From: an uncultured Clostridium sp.
GTDB taxonomy: Bacteria; Bacillota; Clostridia; Clostridiales; Clostridiaceae
Direction of reading: 5' to 3'
NCBI GenBank assembly: GCA_900548455.1
Contig: URKQ01000049.1
Span: forward strand, 1 to 17,337
DNA length: 17,337 nt
Below are positions 1-7,920 of this stretch, in pieces; positions within the stretch are counted from its first letter, which is position 1; each line of letters starts with the position of its first letter. Made by a program: the position numbers and the translations under genes. Below the pieces are notes generated by a model. The model saw nothing but the letters and a program-made list of their open reading frames with translations, was not told the DNA's origin and ran no database searches.

Positions 1-60
1 TTATTTTCTCTGTTTAATTTTCAAAGACCATTTCTTTTCGTCGATTACTCCCGACGACTC
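1..60 (-). other. rRNA operon leader with boxA-like site and hairpin
   Basis: Read on the minus strand, 27 to 10 is TCTTTGAAAATTAAACAG, which matches the boxA-like antitermination/processing sequence found before 16S rRNA in Firmicutes. Upstream of it a 6-bp hairpin (38-43 with 52-57, TCGTCG/CGACGA) sits between the promoter and boxA. This is the transcribed leader of an rRNA operon running off the left edge. The 16S gene itself is not in the window, so its presence is inferred. Confidence 0.75.
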
Positions 61-65
61 TTTTT

Positions 66-94
66 ATTTTACTAGATTGTTTTTCATTTGTCAA
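66..94 (-). promoter_or_regulatory. rRNA operon promoter, directed leftward
   Basis: On the minus strand a perfect -35 TTGACA (94-89) is followed by a 17-bp spacer and a -10 TAAAAT (71-66). It lies immediately before the rrn leader and boxA-like sequence, so it should drive an rRNA operon starting just left of position 1. I looked for a second tandem promoter farther upstream. A further TTGACA exists near 305-310 but has no good -10 at the right distance. Confidence 0.8.
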
Positions 95-419
95 CAACTT
101 TTTTCATTTTTTTAAATGTTGTTTTGTTGTTGTACTTGTGTCGTTTAGGTGTTGTCCTCAGCGACAAGACATATCTTATCATGATTATATTGTTAAAATT
201 CATTAAAAAACCCTATATAAATTAATTATATTAATAATGCTTATTATTTCTTTTATTTTTGTGTTTTTTCTTATAAAGATACACAAGGATAAGTATTTTT
301 ACTTTGTCAAAATTTTTAGATATAGATGCTTATTAAACTACCTAATAAAATGATACTTTTACTACTTTCTCTAAATAATCACATCACTTTATTTAACTAT
401 AAAAAGCATTGATGTTAAA
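95..419. other. Intergenic AT-rich region upstream of rrn promoter
   Basis: No gene is supported here. It separates the leftward rrn promoter from the terminator of the MFS/GNAT operon. It holds a small hairpin (TTGTC 152-156 with GACAA 163-167) and A/T runs that could act as an UP-element-like upstream sequence for the rrn promoter. No open reading frame with a ribosome binding site is seen on either strand. Confidence 0.6.
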
Positions 420-458
420 AAAGTCTAGATAATTCATAATATAAATTACCTAGACTTT
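415..458 (-). terminator. Terminator of the MFS/GNAT operon
   Basis: A 9-bp stem AAAGTCTAG/CTAGACTTT (458-450 with 428-420 on the minus strand) encloses a further 5-bp inner stem (TAATT/AATTA). A run of U follows in the minus-strand transcript. It begins a few bases after the stop codon of the acetyltransferase gene. Confidence 0.85.
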
Positions 459-463
459 AACTC

Positions 464-1405
464 TTATATACATTTGTTTTTATAGAAAATAATATGATCT
501 CTCCATTTACCATTTATATGGAGATAATTATTACAAACTCCTAGCTCTTCAAATTCACACGCTTTTAAAACATTTTGCGATCTAATATTATCTACCAATG
601 TTGTTGCTTCAATCCTATGCAAATCCAATTCATCAAATGCATAATCAACCACTAGAGCAACAGCTTCTTTCATATATCCATTTCCCTGATATTCCTTATC
701 TATTGAATATCCAATGAATGCACTTTTAAAAACTCCATAAATAATATTACTAATTCTTATTCTTCCAACTAGTTCTTTATCTTTATATATTCCAAAATGA
801 ATACCTTCGTCACGTAAAAATTCCTTATAATTCTCTATTAACGATTCTTTTTGGTTTTCTAATGTATAAAAGCTCTCTTCTCTTCTTGGCTCAAATTTAG
901 CTAAAAATTCTTTATTTCTAATATAGTAATCCAGCAAGTCCTCTGCATCTTCAGATGTTAAAAGTTTAATTTTAATTTTTTTCCCCTCTATAATAACATC
1001 CTTTCTATAAAAGTTGCTATAATAATCTTTATCTATTATTCCTAATAAGAGATTTCCCTCATACTTAGATTTATTTATAATACTATCAGACATATATCCT
1101 TCTAATTGAAACCCTAAATTATTAAACGGAGCTAAACTTATTTTCTCATCACATATAACACTTACCTTGTGCATACCTTTATTTTTCATTAAATTATCTA
1201 GCATTTGTTTTAATGCTTCTTGTAGAATTGTATTCCCTTCATATCCACTCTTGTAATATTTCAATTTAATTAATACACTTTTATTATCTTCATCAAAATC
1301 AATAATTACAAACCTACCCACTACAATTCCATTTGAATCGCGCAATATATATTTCTTATTATCGTCACTTGAATTACTTATAGATATTAATCTATCATTT
1401 CTCAA
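464..1405 (-). CDS. Tandem GNAT-family N-acetyltransferase (RimJ/RimL-like C-terminal domain)
   Basis: Predicted acyl-CoA-dependent N-acetyltransferase of 313 aa. The C-terminal half (about residue 135 onward) is a RimJ/RimL-type GNAT domain: an LLTSEDAEDLL-type start, the acetyl-CoA loop YQGNGYMKEAV, and the LHRIEATTLVDN..SQNVLKACEF block typical of the family. The N-terminal half looks like a second, degenerate GNAT domain (IVVGRFVI strand, then LGFQLEG near its end) without a clear CoA loop. The start chosen is TTG at 1405, 7 nt after a strong GGGGAGGG. An upstream in-frame TTG at 1447 would overlap the preceding gene by 53 nt and has no SD. With the chosen start the overlap with the MFS gene is 11 nt, so the two are probably translationally coupled. 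The substrate is unknown; the family includes protein N-terminal and small-molecule amine acetyltransferases. Confidence 0.85.
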   Translation of the reverse strand: MRNDRLISISNSSDDNKKYILRDSNGIVVGRFVIIDFDEDNKSVLIKLKYYKSGYEGNTILQEALKQMLDNLMKNKGMHKVSVICDEKISLAPFNNLGFQLEGYMSDSIINKSKYEGNLLLGIIDKDYYSNFYRKDVIIEGKKIKIKLLTSEDAEDLLDYYIRNKEFLAKFEPRREESFYTLENQKESLIENYKEFLRDEGIHFGIYKDKELVGRIRISNIIYGVFKSAFIGYSIDKEYQGNGYMKEAVALVVDYAFDELDLHRIEATTLVDNIRSQNVLKACEFEELGVCNNYLHINGKWRDHIIFYKNKCI

Positions 1406-2579
1406 TATTTTTCCCTCCCCTTTTTTGAAATATGTTACGCTTTCCAATGTATATTAAAAACACAAAAATTATCGATATAATCAAACTAATTGGTATCATA
1501 TAAAATGCACTAGAGGTACCTATTACATCATTTAGTCTTCCTATAAGTAAATTTAAAATCATACTTATAGTACTAGCTAACGTTAAAATTACTCCTGTAA
1601 TATATGATGTATTCTGCGTAAAAACTTTACTTATTGTAGTAACTATCGTAGGATATGCTATTGCAAAAAATAATCCTGCAATGCAAATCAGCGGCAATGC
1701 GCTACTTCCTAGTACTAATCCACCAACTATTAGTATTGTAGCTATGATTAATGATATTAGAACTGATTGCAAATAACCAAATTTTTCAGCAATAAAACCT
1801 CCCACCAATCTTCCTGCTGTTAATAAAAAGAAAAATCCTGATAGTATAGTCGCACCCTTTCCTGCCGATAATCCGTAACTTTCAATTAAAAAGTTAACTA
1901 TCCAATTGGACATTCCCATCTCTGCAAATATATATGTACCTAATGAAATAGCATATAAATACATATACTTTTCTTTAAAAACTAACCCTAAACTTATTTT
2001 TCCATCTGCCTCATTATAAGCTACAGGAAACTTAATTATACTTGTAAGTATTAGCACTATAATAAAAATTACCGATATCCCTATAAAAATACTTCTCCAA
2101 CTTACTCCATTTTCAAGTATCTTCCCTATTGAAAACTGGCCTATTGAAGATCCAAATCCATAACAACAATGTGCTATGTTCATCATTATTGCTTGGCATG
2201 TCACAAATATTACCGGTATTAACGTATTGATTCCTATCATTACAAATGCAATTCCCATATTAATTAAAAACATTCCAATAATCAAAATACTGTAGAACTT
2301 GGACATGGCTACTATAATAACTGATATTATTATGCTAACCATTCCTATATATATTACTTTCTTTTGACCAAATTTTTCACACAGTATTCCACCTATATAT
2401 GTAAATAATATATAGCCTAAAGAACATGCAGTAAGCATAAATCCCATACTTGTGTTCGTTGCATTAAATGTATCTTTAAAGGCTGGAATAAAAATTCCTT
2501 TTGTATTATCAATTATGGCAATTGAAGCCATAATAATAAATATAACTATATTTAGATAAATTCCTTGTTTCTTGCTCAC
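1395..2579 (-). CDS. MFS transporter
   Basis: A 394-aa integral membrane protein with about 12 hydrophobic segments, the usual size for the major facilitator superfamily. The loop between TM2 and TM3 carries MFS motif A (GGILCEKFGQKK, about residues 63-74). A related motif (RLVGGFIAEKFGY) marks the second half, as expected from the two six-helix repeats. The start is GTG at 2579, 8 nt after AAGGAG; the GTG three codons upstream abuts the SD and cannot be used. It is the first gene of a two-gene operon with the acetyltransferase. Neither substrate nor direction can be read from the sequence; a drug, sugar or organic-acid exporter/importer is possible. The pairing with an N-acetyltransferase suggests, weakly, a detoxification or export role. 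Confidence 0.9.
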   Translation of the reverse strand: MSKKQGIYLNIVIFIIMASIAIIDNTKGIFIPAFKDTFNATNTSMGFMLTACSLGYILFTYIGGILCEKFGQKKVIYIGMVSIIISVIIVAMSKFYSILIIGMFLINMGIAFVMIGINTLIPVIFVTCQAIMMNIAHCCYGFGSSIGQFSIGKILENGVSWRSIFIGISVIFIIVLILTSIIKFPVAYNEADGKISLGLVFKEKYMYLYAISLGTYIFAEMGMSNWIVNFLIESYGLSAGKGATILSGFFFLLTAGRLVGGFIAEKFGYLQSVLISLIIATILIVGGLVLGSSALPLICIAGLFFAIAYPTIVTTISKVFTQNTSYITGVILTLASTISMILNLLIGRLNDVIGTSSAFYMIPISLIISIIFVFLIYIGKRNIFQKRGGKNIEK

Positions 2580-2602
2580 TAAATTCACTCCTTATCAGAA
2601 AT

Positions 2603-2611
2603 ATTATAGCA
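2603..2611 (-). promoter_or_regulatory. Extended -10 promoter of the MFS/GNAT operon
   Basis: On the minus strand TGC-TATAAT (2611-2603) is a perfect extended -10 about 24 nt before the GTG start. The -35 region 17 bp upstream (TTATTG) is poor, as is usual for extended -10 promoters. Confidence 0.55.
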
Positions 2612-2694
2612 TAACATATATATTGCAATAAATAAACTATGCTGTTTATCTATAATTTGTTTTATAATTTAAAATACCTAATATATAGGCCCTG

Positions 2695-2703
2695 TGGTAA
2701 AAT
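2695..2703 (+). promoter_or_regulatory. Extended -10 promoter of the methyltransferase gene
   Basis: TGGTAAAAT (2695-2703) is an extended -10 about 40 nt before the ATG at 2744; no good -35 is visible. It diverges from the MFS promoter, with about 85 bp between the two -10 elements. Confidence 0.45.
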
Positions 2704-2743
2704 AGAGTATAAAATATACATATAATTTATAAAGAGGTGTACT

Positions 2744-3919
2744 ATGAATACTAGTAACATAAATAAATTAAAATTATTATTATTAAGTTTACAAAACAGA
2801 TTTATAGAAAATAATGATTTGTTTAACCATATTGAATTTAGTTTTAAATCTGGCACAAGAATTTTTTCAGGTAAAGCATACCCTAATAACTTAAAACTAA
2901 TTTACTGTTTTAATAATAATAAAGAACTTATTTCTATAGAAGATTTCTTAAACCTTATTCTAAAAGAATGTATTAATTATGACTCCCTATCTCTTCAATA
3001 TGTAGAACGAGGTGAAACACTTTTATTTGAATGTAATGATAAAAATGTAACTGTAAAGAACATAGAATCATCTAGCAACACTCACGAATATTGTAATAAC
3101 GTAAAAAATGAAAAACAATTATCTACTAACAATTCACTTAATCAAAACATTAATATTAATGAGATTAATTTGCTAAAACAACTTGGTATTGCTAATGATT
3201 CTGGTAAAATAAAAAAAGAAAAAATTAAAAAGTATAAGGAAATAATGCAATTCATTAATCATATAGACAGTGCTTTGACGAATTTCCCGAATAACAAAAT
3301 TATCAATATCTTAGACTATGCTTGTGGAAAATCCTATTTATTATTTGCTTTAAATTACTATCTAACAGAAGTAAAAAAACGTAAATGCTATTATATTGGT
3401 ATAGATGATTCTCAAACCATAATCAACTCATATAAAGCCATGGCTAATAATTTGAACTATAGAAATATGGACTTTATTTGTTGCAATAAAGATACGTTTA
3501 AATATAACAGGGAGATAAATATCATCACTTCTATTAATGACTCCAGTATTGATACAGATATGGCCTTAGCCCTTGGAATTCAGCTTGAATGTGAAGTGAT
3601 TCTAGCTGTTCCTTCTTATAATTGTGAAGCTTCTAGTCAATACTCATATACTCCCCTAAAAAGTATTTTACAGCACAATGTTTTAAAATCAAAAATGGAT
3701 GATGTAATAATAGATGGTATGAGAGCACTAATGTTAAAGGCTAAGGGTTATAATGTGTCAATATCTAACTTTGAGCAATCTGCCCATACACAAAAAAGTG
3801 TAGTTATAAAAGCAGTAAAAGAAACCGATGAGAATACTGAAGCTCTTAATGAATACATGTCTCTTATGAGTTTATTAAATATATATCCCAAATTATATGA
3901 ACTTTTAATTTCATGGTAG
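2744..3919 (+). CDS. SAM-dependent methyltransferase (Methyltransf_32-like)
   Basis: A 391-aa protein with a C-terminal Rossmann methyltransferase domain. The SAM-binding motif I is DYACGKSYL (residues 191-199), preceded by a KYKEIMQFINHID helix (about 164-175) and followed by an acidic motif II (GIDD, 219-222). This D-x-x-C/G-GK-x-YL arrangement is that of the Methyltransf_32 family. The N-terminal 140 residues look like a separate substrate- or RNA-contacting region and end in an Asn/Ser-rich low-complexity linker (about 108-140). The ATG is preceded by AGAGGTG. It is transcribed alone, divergently from the MFS operon, and ends at a bidirectional terminator shared with tcdA. The substrate is unknown; an RNA or protein substrate is plausible for the family, but nothing here decides it. 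Confidence 0.8.
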   Translation: MNTSNINKLKLLLLSLQNRFIENNDLFNHIEFSFKSGTRIFSGKAYPNNLKLIYCFNNNKELISIEDFLNLILKECINYDSLSLQYVERGETLLFECNDKNVTVKNIESSSNTHEYCNNVKNEKQLSTNNSLNQNININEINLLKQLGIANDSGKIKKEKIKKYKEIMQFINHIDSALTNFPNNKIINILDYACGKSYLLFALNYYLTEVKKRKCYYIGIDDSQTIINSYKAMANNLNYRNMDFICCNKDTFKYNREINIITSINDSSIDTDMALALGIQLECEVILAVPSYNCEASSQYSYTPLKSILQHNVLKSKMDDVIIDGMRALMLKAKGYNVSISNFEQSAHTQKSVVIKAVKETDENTEALNEYMSLMSLLNIYPKLYELLISW

Positions 3920-3997
3920 TTCAAATTTACTTTGTGACTCTTTATTATACGGCTCAATTTATAACATAATTATATAAATTGAAAGTTATCTACAACA

Positions 3998-4038
3998 AAA
4001 ATAGGCCATAAAGCTTCAACTGCTTTATGGCCTATTTT
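3998..4038. terminator. Bidirectional terminator between methyltransferase and tcdA
   Basis: A perfect 17-bp inverted repeat (3998-4014 with 4022-4038) with a 7-nt loop and A-run/U-run on its two sides lies between convergent genes. It can therefore end transcription from both strands. Confidence 0.92.
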
Positions 4039-4050
4039 GATATGTATAAT

Positions 4051-4794
4051 TTATTTATATATTATATCTTTAACCACTTCTCCTGCAATTATCATCCCTG
4101 CTACTGGTGGAACAAATGCTATACTCCCTGGTGTTTGCCTTTTTTTTGCTGATTTAACTGATTCAACAGTCTTTGATAATTCTTTTGCAACTTCTTCATA
4201 AGGTTTTAAAGGTATTTCATCTGAAAAAAGAACTTTACACTCCTTAATCCCTCTCTTTTTTAACTCATGTCTCATTACTTTTGCAAGTGGACATACTGAT
4301 GTCTTATATATATCTGTAACTTTAAATCTTGTTGGATCAAGTTTGTTTCCCGTTCCCATTGAGCTAATTACTGAAATGCCTCTTTCTTTACAATATTCTA
4401 TTATAGCCAATTTGGAAGTTACTGTATCAATTGCATCAACTACATAATCCACATCTTCTCCAATTAAATCATTCAAGTTAGTAGCATCAACATATGTTTC
4501 CTTTGCTTCGATATTACATTCAGGATTAATATCCAATATCCTATTCTTCATTGTCTCAACTTTACTACTGCCTAATGTTTTTGTAGTTGCATGAATCTGT
4601 CTATTTAAATTAGTTAAGCATATATCATCGTTATCTACAATTACTAAATTTCCAATTCCACTTCTTACCAATGCCTCTGTCGTGAAACTACCAACTCCAC
4701 CTATTCCAAACACAATAACCTTACTTTTTTTTAATTTATCTAATCCTTCTTTACCAATTAAAAGTTCTGTTCTTGAAAGAAAATGATTTGCCAT
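4051..4794 (-). CDS. tcdA: tRNA threonylcarbamoyladenosine dehydratase (ThiF/MoeB/HesA family)
   Basis: A 247-aa E1-like adenylating enzyme. TcdA (CsdL/YgdL) uses ATP to dehydrate t6A at position 37 of ANN-decoding tRNAs to the cyclic form ct6A. Visible features: glycine-rich nucleotide loop GIGGVGS (residues 30-36), DNDDICLTNLNRQ (54-66) with the Asp, Asn and Arg that contact ATP in this superfamily, DAID (120-123), and a Cys in TSVCPLAK (168). The final RQTPGSIAFVPPVAGMIIAGEVV block is typical of TcdA rather than MoeB or ThiF. No zinc-binding CxxC pairs are seen, which also argues against MoeB. The ATG has a GGGAGG ribosome site. It is a monocistronic unit with its own promoter and a shared terminator. 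Confidence 0.93.
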   Translation of the reverse strand: MANHFLSRTELLIGKEGLDKLKKSKVIVFGIGGVGSFTTEALVRSGIGNLVIVDNDDICLTNLNRQIHATTKTLGSSKVETMKNRILDINPECNIEAKETYVDATNLNDLIGEDVDYVVDAIDTVTSKLAIIEYCKERGISVISSMGTGNKLDPTRFKVTDIYKTSVCPLAKVMRHELKKRGIKECKVLFSDEIPLKPYEEVAKELSKTVESVKSAKKRQTPGSIAFVPPVAGMIIAGEVVKDIIYK

Positions 4795-4819
4795 AGTTGC
4801 CTCCCTAATATTTTATTCT

Positions 4820-4848
4820 TATATACTACCTTATAAGTATTATTCCAA
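4820..4848 (-). promoter_or_regulatory. Promoter of tcdA
   Basis: On the minus strand TTGGAA (4848-4843), a 17-bp spacer and TATATA (4825-4820) give a reasonable sigma-A-type promoter about 25 nt before the start codon. An 8-bp inverted repeat AAATTGAA/TTCAATTT lies just upstream at about 4848-4871. Confidence 0.5.
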
Positions 4849-4925
4849 AATTGAATTATAAATTTCAATTTAATTATTAAACCATATAAATTTTATATCC
4901 TTTGATAAACTAATTCAATAAATAA

Positions 4926-4960
4926 AAAGAAGAAAGTTTAATTTATTGACTTTCTTCTTT
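4926..4960 (-). terminator. Distal terminator of the ABC exporter operon
   Basis: A 12-bp perfect stem (4926-4937 with 4949-4960) with an 11-nt loop. On the minus strand it is followed by a U-rich tract. It is the second of two tandem hairpins behind the permease gene. Confidence 0.75.
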
Positions 4961-4974
4961 AAATAACACTAGGT

Positions 4975-5004
4975 ATAAAAATCACAATTAGTAGTGATTT
5001 TTAT
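4975..5004 (-). terminator. Proximal terminator of the ABC exporter operon
   Basis: An 11-bp perfect stem (4975-4985 with 4994-5004) with an 8-nt loop. Its 3' arm on the minus strand contains TTTTT. It lies 32 nt after the permease stop codon and about 15 nt before the second hairpin. Confidence 0.7.
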
Positions 5005-5036
5005 TGAAATAGCTCTACAGTAATGAAATTTATATA

Positions 5037-6284
5037 TTATTCATACCTTAATGCATCTATTGGATTTAAATTTGCAGCCTTTACTGATGGTAAAAGTCCA
5101 AATATTAATCCTATTACCATGGAAAACGCTACAGATATTATTATTGCAGGTACACTTATAGCTACTGGTGCCTGTGATAACTTCGAAACCACTTGTGCTA
5201 ATATAATTCCAACAATAACACCTAAAACTCCACCTAAGCTAGTTAAAACTGCAGCTTCAGTAAGAAATTGTGATAAGATTAATTTTCTCGGTGCACCTAT
5301 TGCTTTTTTAAGTCCTATTTCTTTAGTTCTTTCTGTAACTGACACTAACATAATATTCATAACGCCTATACCGCCAACTAATAAAGAAATACTTGCTATC
5401 CAAATTAATTGATGATTAGTTGCTGAACTTAATTCTTGTAGCTCCTTAGCTTGCTCTAAAACATTTTCTCCTTTGTACTTTATATCATTATTAGTAACAT
5501 AGCCATTTAATAATTCTGCTACATTCTTTCCCACAGCTGCCATATCATCTGTACTGGTTGCTTTTACTACCACATTTTGTGGTTCATCAAAACTATAAAT
5601 GATTGGCCATGTTGTATCTGGAATAAATACCATTCCCCCTGTTTCTTGCATATACATCCAATAATCTTCTTGTGAATTTATAACCGGTTCAAATTTGTCT
5701 GATTTTTTTACTATACCAACAACAGTAAATGGCTCACCTTTAATTTCTATAACCTTTCCTATAGGGTCAGTTCCCGAAAATAAGCTTTCTACTGTAGATT
5801 CATCAAGAACTACAACCTTTTTAAAGTTACTAAAATCGCCTTCTATAAATCCTCGGCCCTTTATAATCTGATAATTACAAGTTGATAAATAATTATTATC
5901 AACACCTGTTACTTGTCCTCCTGATAAACAAGTATTACCGTAATAAACTGAATCATAAACTCTCCTCATTAAATATCTTGAAGTACTTACTACATTTTCC
6001 ACACTACTTATAGATGTAAAAACTTCATCATTAATTACAGGTATTCCATCTGGTAATCCATTATACTCAGCTTCATATGGCCAATCTTGTTGATAAAGTT
6101 GTATGTTAACTGTATTATTTCCTGATCCCACTAAATTCTTTTTAATTTGTTCATTGGTCCCCTTAATAGTGGAGACGATTGTGATAATGGATGCAATTCC
6201 TATAATAATACCAAGCATAGTTAAAAATGATCTCATTTTATGCGCCCATATTCCTTGAAATGATAATCTAATATTCTCTATCAT
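5037..6284 (-). CDS. MacB/YknZ-type ABC transporter permease
   Basis: A 415-aa permease with the MacB layout: one N-terminal membrane helix (about 19-40), a large extracytoplasmic domain (about 41-290), then three helices (about 292-315, 343-366, 378-400). The start (MIENIRLSFQGIWAHKMRSF) and the LGIIIGIASII helix are typical of the MacB_PCD domain. The C-terminal FtsX domain has the conserved ERTKEIGLKKAIGA loop and ends in KAANLNPIDALRYE. It would dimerise and couple ATP hydrolysis in the cytoplasm to conformational change of the outer domain, expelling peptides, antibiotics or lipidic molecules. A GGAGG site precedes its ATG, 16 nt after the second adaptor gene. It is the last gene of the four-gene operon. 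The substrate is not evident. Confidence 0.93.
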   Translation of the reverse strand: MIENIRLSFQGIWAHKMRSFLTMLGIIIGIASIITIVSTIKGTNEQIKKNLVGSGNNTVNIQLYQQDWPYEAEYNGLPDGIPVINDEVFTSISSVENVVSTSRYLMRRVYDSVYYGNTCLSGGQVTGVDNNYLSTCNYQIIKGRGFIEGDFSNFKKVVVLDESTVESLFSGTDPIGKVIEIKGEPFTVVGIVKKSDKFEPVINSQEDYWMYMQETGGMVFIPDTTWPIIYSFDEPQNVVVKATSTDDMAAVGKNVAELLNGYVTNNDIKYKGENVLEQAKELQELSSATNHQLIWIASISLLVGGIGVMNIMLVSVTERTKEIGLKKAIGAPRKLILSQFLTEAAVLTSLGGVLGVIVGIILAQVVSKLSQAPVAISVPAIIISVAFSMVIGLIFGLLPSVKAANLNPIDALRYE

Positions 6285-6300
6285 TTTTTACGCCTCCTAC

Positions 6301-7920
6301 CTATTTAAACATAATATTTTCATCCTGATTTTTTACCCTTGTTCCTTCTTTTACATACTTACCATAAGGAAAAGCAATTCTATCCTCTTGTGTAATTCCA
6401 TTCTTAACCTCTATCATATCTCCTTGTACTATTTTCCCTGTTTCTACGAACTTTTTAAATAACCTATCATTTTCATCTGCAAGAAACACATAGCTCTTTC
6501 CATCTTCTTGTCTAATATAAGCTTTGGATATATATAGGGCATTAGTATTTTCTTCACTTACAGCATTCATCATAATATCTACATACTGTCCAGAAGCAAG
6601 TCCCTCTTGATCTTCTATTATCGCTGTAAATGGGTAATATGATACATTAGCGTTTCCTTGTCCACCATAATTCATGTTATTATCAACTGGATAATCAGAT
6701 ACTTCTGTAATTGTTGCCGTGTACATTAAGCTTCCACTTTCACTCCAACTTTGAGCAGTAACAACATCACCTTTTTTAATGGTTCCTAATAATAATTCAC
6801 TTATTGAACCTGTTATATAAAACCCGCTTCCTCCATTTAGAACTAGAAAAGGCTCCTCCTTCTTTAATTCATCCTTATTTTGTACCTTTTTAATAATGCC
6901 ATTTACAGAAGCAGTTACTGTTGATTCATTTAATTTTTTTTCAATCTTCTTAATGCCTAATTCTAATTCTCTCTTGTTAAGCCCCTCATCTCTTAATTCG
7001 TCTTGCTTTTTTGCAATCATAGTATCAAGTTCTGCCTTAGTATAACCTTCCTCTACTGGTGGTTCTACTGGTTCTTCTATAGGCGGTTCTATTGGTGGAT
7101 CAACAGGTTTATTTTCTTCGTTATTAATAAACTTTAGACTCCACTTTGAATCTTCTTTTACAGGCTCACTATAATCTTTACCATTTACAGTCCACAAATA
7201 TTGGAGTATACCATCTTTATTATCATTGTTATATACTTCAAATACCGCTATACATGGTTCATTGTTTTTGTTCTTCCCTGAAGCATCGTATCCCATTAAT
7301 TGATTTAAAAACCCACCAGTAATTATTGCATCTTTAGTGCAAACAAATCTATATGGACTATCTATTGTGCCATCACCAGTATATGGTTTTGATGTTCCGT
7401 CTATAAGTGAATACGCTTTTATTTCTGATTGTTCATTTAAATTTTTAAATTGTATATCATTAGTTGTTGTTAAAAGTTCCACATGACTTTTAGAATACAA
7501 CGCAGTCTTTTTTAAAATAGGTTTAGTATTTTTCAATTTTTCAATTTCTGATTTTAGTGATTTAGACTTCATATCAGACTGCTGAATTTTTATTTTTTGT
7601 TCCTCTAAATCTAATTCAAGTACTGTAGTATCATAACTTAAAAGTTTGTCTCCAACTTTAACCTCGTCGCCCTCTTTTACGAAAACTTCTTTAATAGTGT
7701 TTTTGTTTTCAACTCTAACTTCTTGTAATTGACTACTAGTTATCATCCCACTAGAACGGATTTCATCTTGAAACCAATTACTACTTATATATGATACCGG
7801 CATTACTTCCACTTGATTTTTATTTCCATTATACTTTTTATATCCCCAAATTCCACCTATACATATTGTTACTATAAGGAGACTGCTCAAAACAATAGCA
7901 GTTATTTTTTTTCTATTCAT
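6301..7920 (-). CDS. Exporter adaptor (HlyD/MacA-like) with large inserted domain
   Basis: A 539-aa membrane-fusion-type adaptor. Order: N-terminal membrane anchor (about 6-26), first half of a lipoyl/barrel-sandwich domain with VFVKEGDEVKVGDKLLSYD (about 80-97), a short coiled coil (to about 132), an inserted domain of about 135 residues, a Pro/Glu-rich linker PPIEPPIEEPVEPPVEE (275-291), the returning coiled coil (about 292-332), second lipoyl half, beta-barrel and membrane-proximal domains. The first ATG (7929) lies 1 nt after GGAGG, so the second ATG at 7920, 10 nt after it, is preferred; it overlaps the ATPase stop by 8 nt. MacA-like adaptors are usually about 370-400 aa, so this one is clearly enlarged. 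It shares a YGG-containing loop and a C-terminal IAFP..EGT-V block with the other adaptor of the operon, showing paralogy. Confidence 0.88.
   Translation of the reverse strand: MNRKKITAIVLSSLLIVTICIGGIWGYKKYNGNKNQVEVMPVSYISSNWFQDEIRSSGMITSSQLQEVRVENKNTIKEVFVKEGDEVKVGDKLLSYDTTVLELDLEEQKIKIQQSDMKSKSLKSEIEKLKNTKPILKKTALYSKSHVELLTTTNDIQFKNLNEQSEIKAYSLIDGTSKPYTGDGTIDSPYRFVCTKDAIITGGFLNQLMGYDASGKNKNNEPCIAVFEVYNNDNKDGILQYLWTVNGKDYSEPVKEDSKWSLKFINNEENKPVDPPIEPPIEEPVEPPVEEGYTKAELDTMIAKKQDELRDEGLNKRELELGIKKIEKKLNESTVTASVNGIIKKVQNKDELKKEEPFLVLNGGSGFYITGSISELLLGTIKKGDVVTAQSWSESGSLMYTATITEVSDYPVDNNMNYGGQGNANVSYYPFTAIIEDQEGLASGQYVDIMMNAVSEENTNALYISKAYIRQEDGKSYVFLADENDRLFKKFVETGKIVQGDMIEVKNGITQEDRIAFPYGKYVKEGTRVKNQDENIMFK

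Noticed and set aside
2662..2856. Minus-strand 64-codon frame rich in Leu, Asn and Phe
   Set aside because: Covers the promoter and start of the methyltransferase gene on the other strand; composition is that of translated AT-rich DNA, with no SD.
3748..3957. Minus-strand 69-codon open frame
   Set aside because: Mostly antisense to the methyltransferase C-terminus; no SD and no motif.
5023..5412. Plus-strand 129-codon open frame
   Set aside because: It is antisense to the 3' end of the ABC permease gene, has a composition typical of a reversed membrane protein, and no ribosome site.
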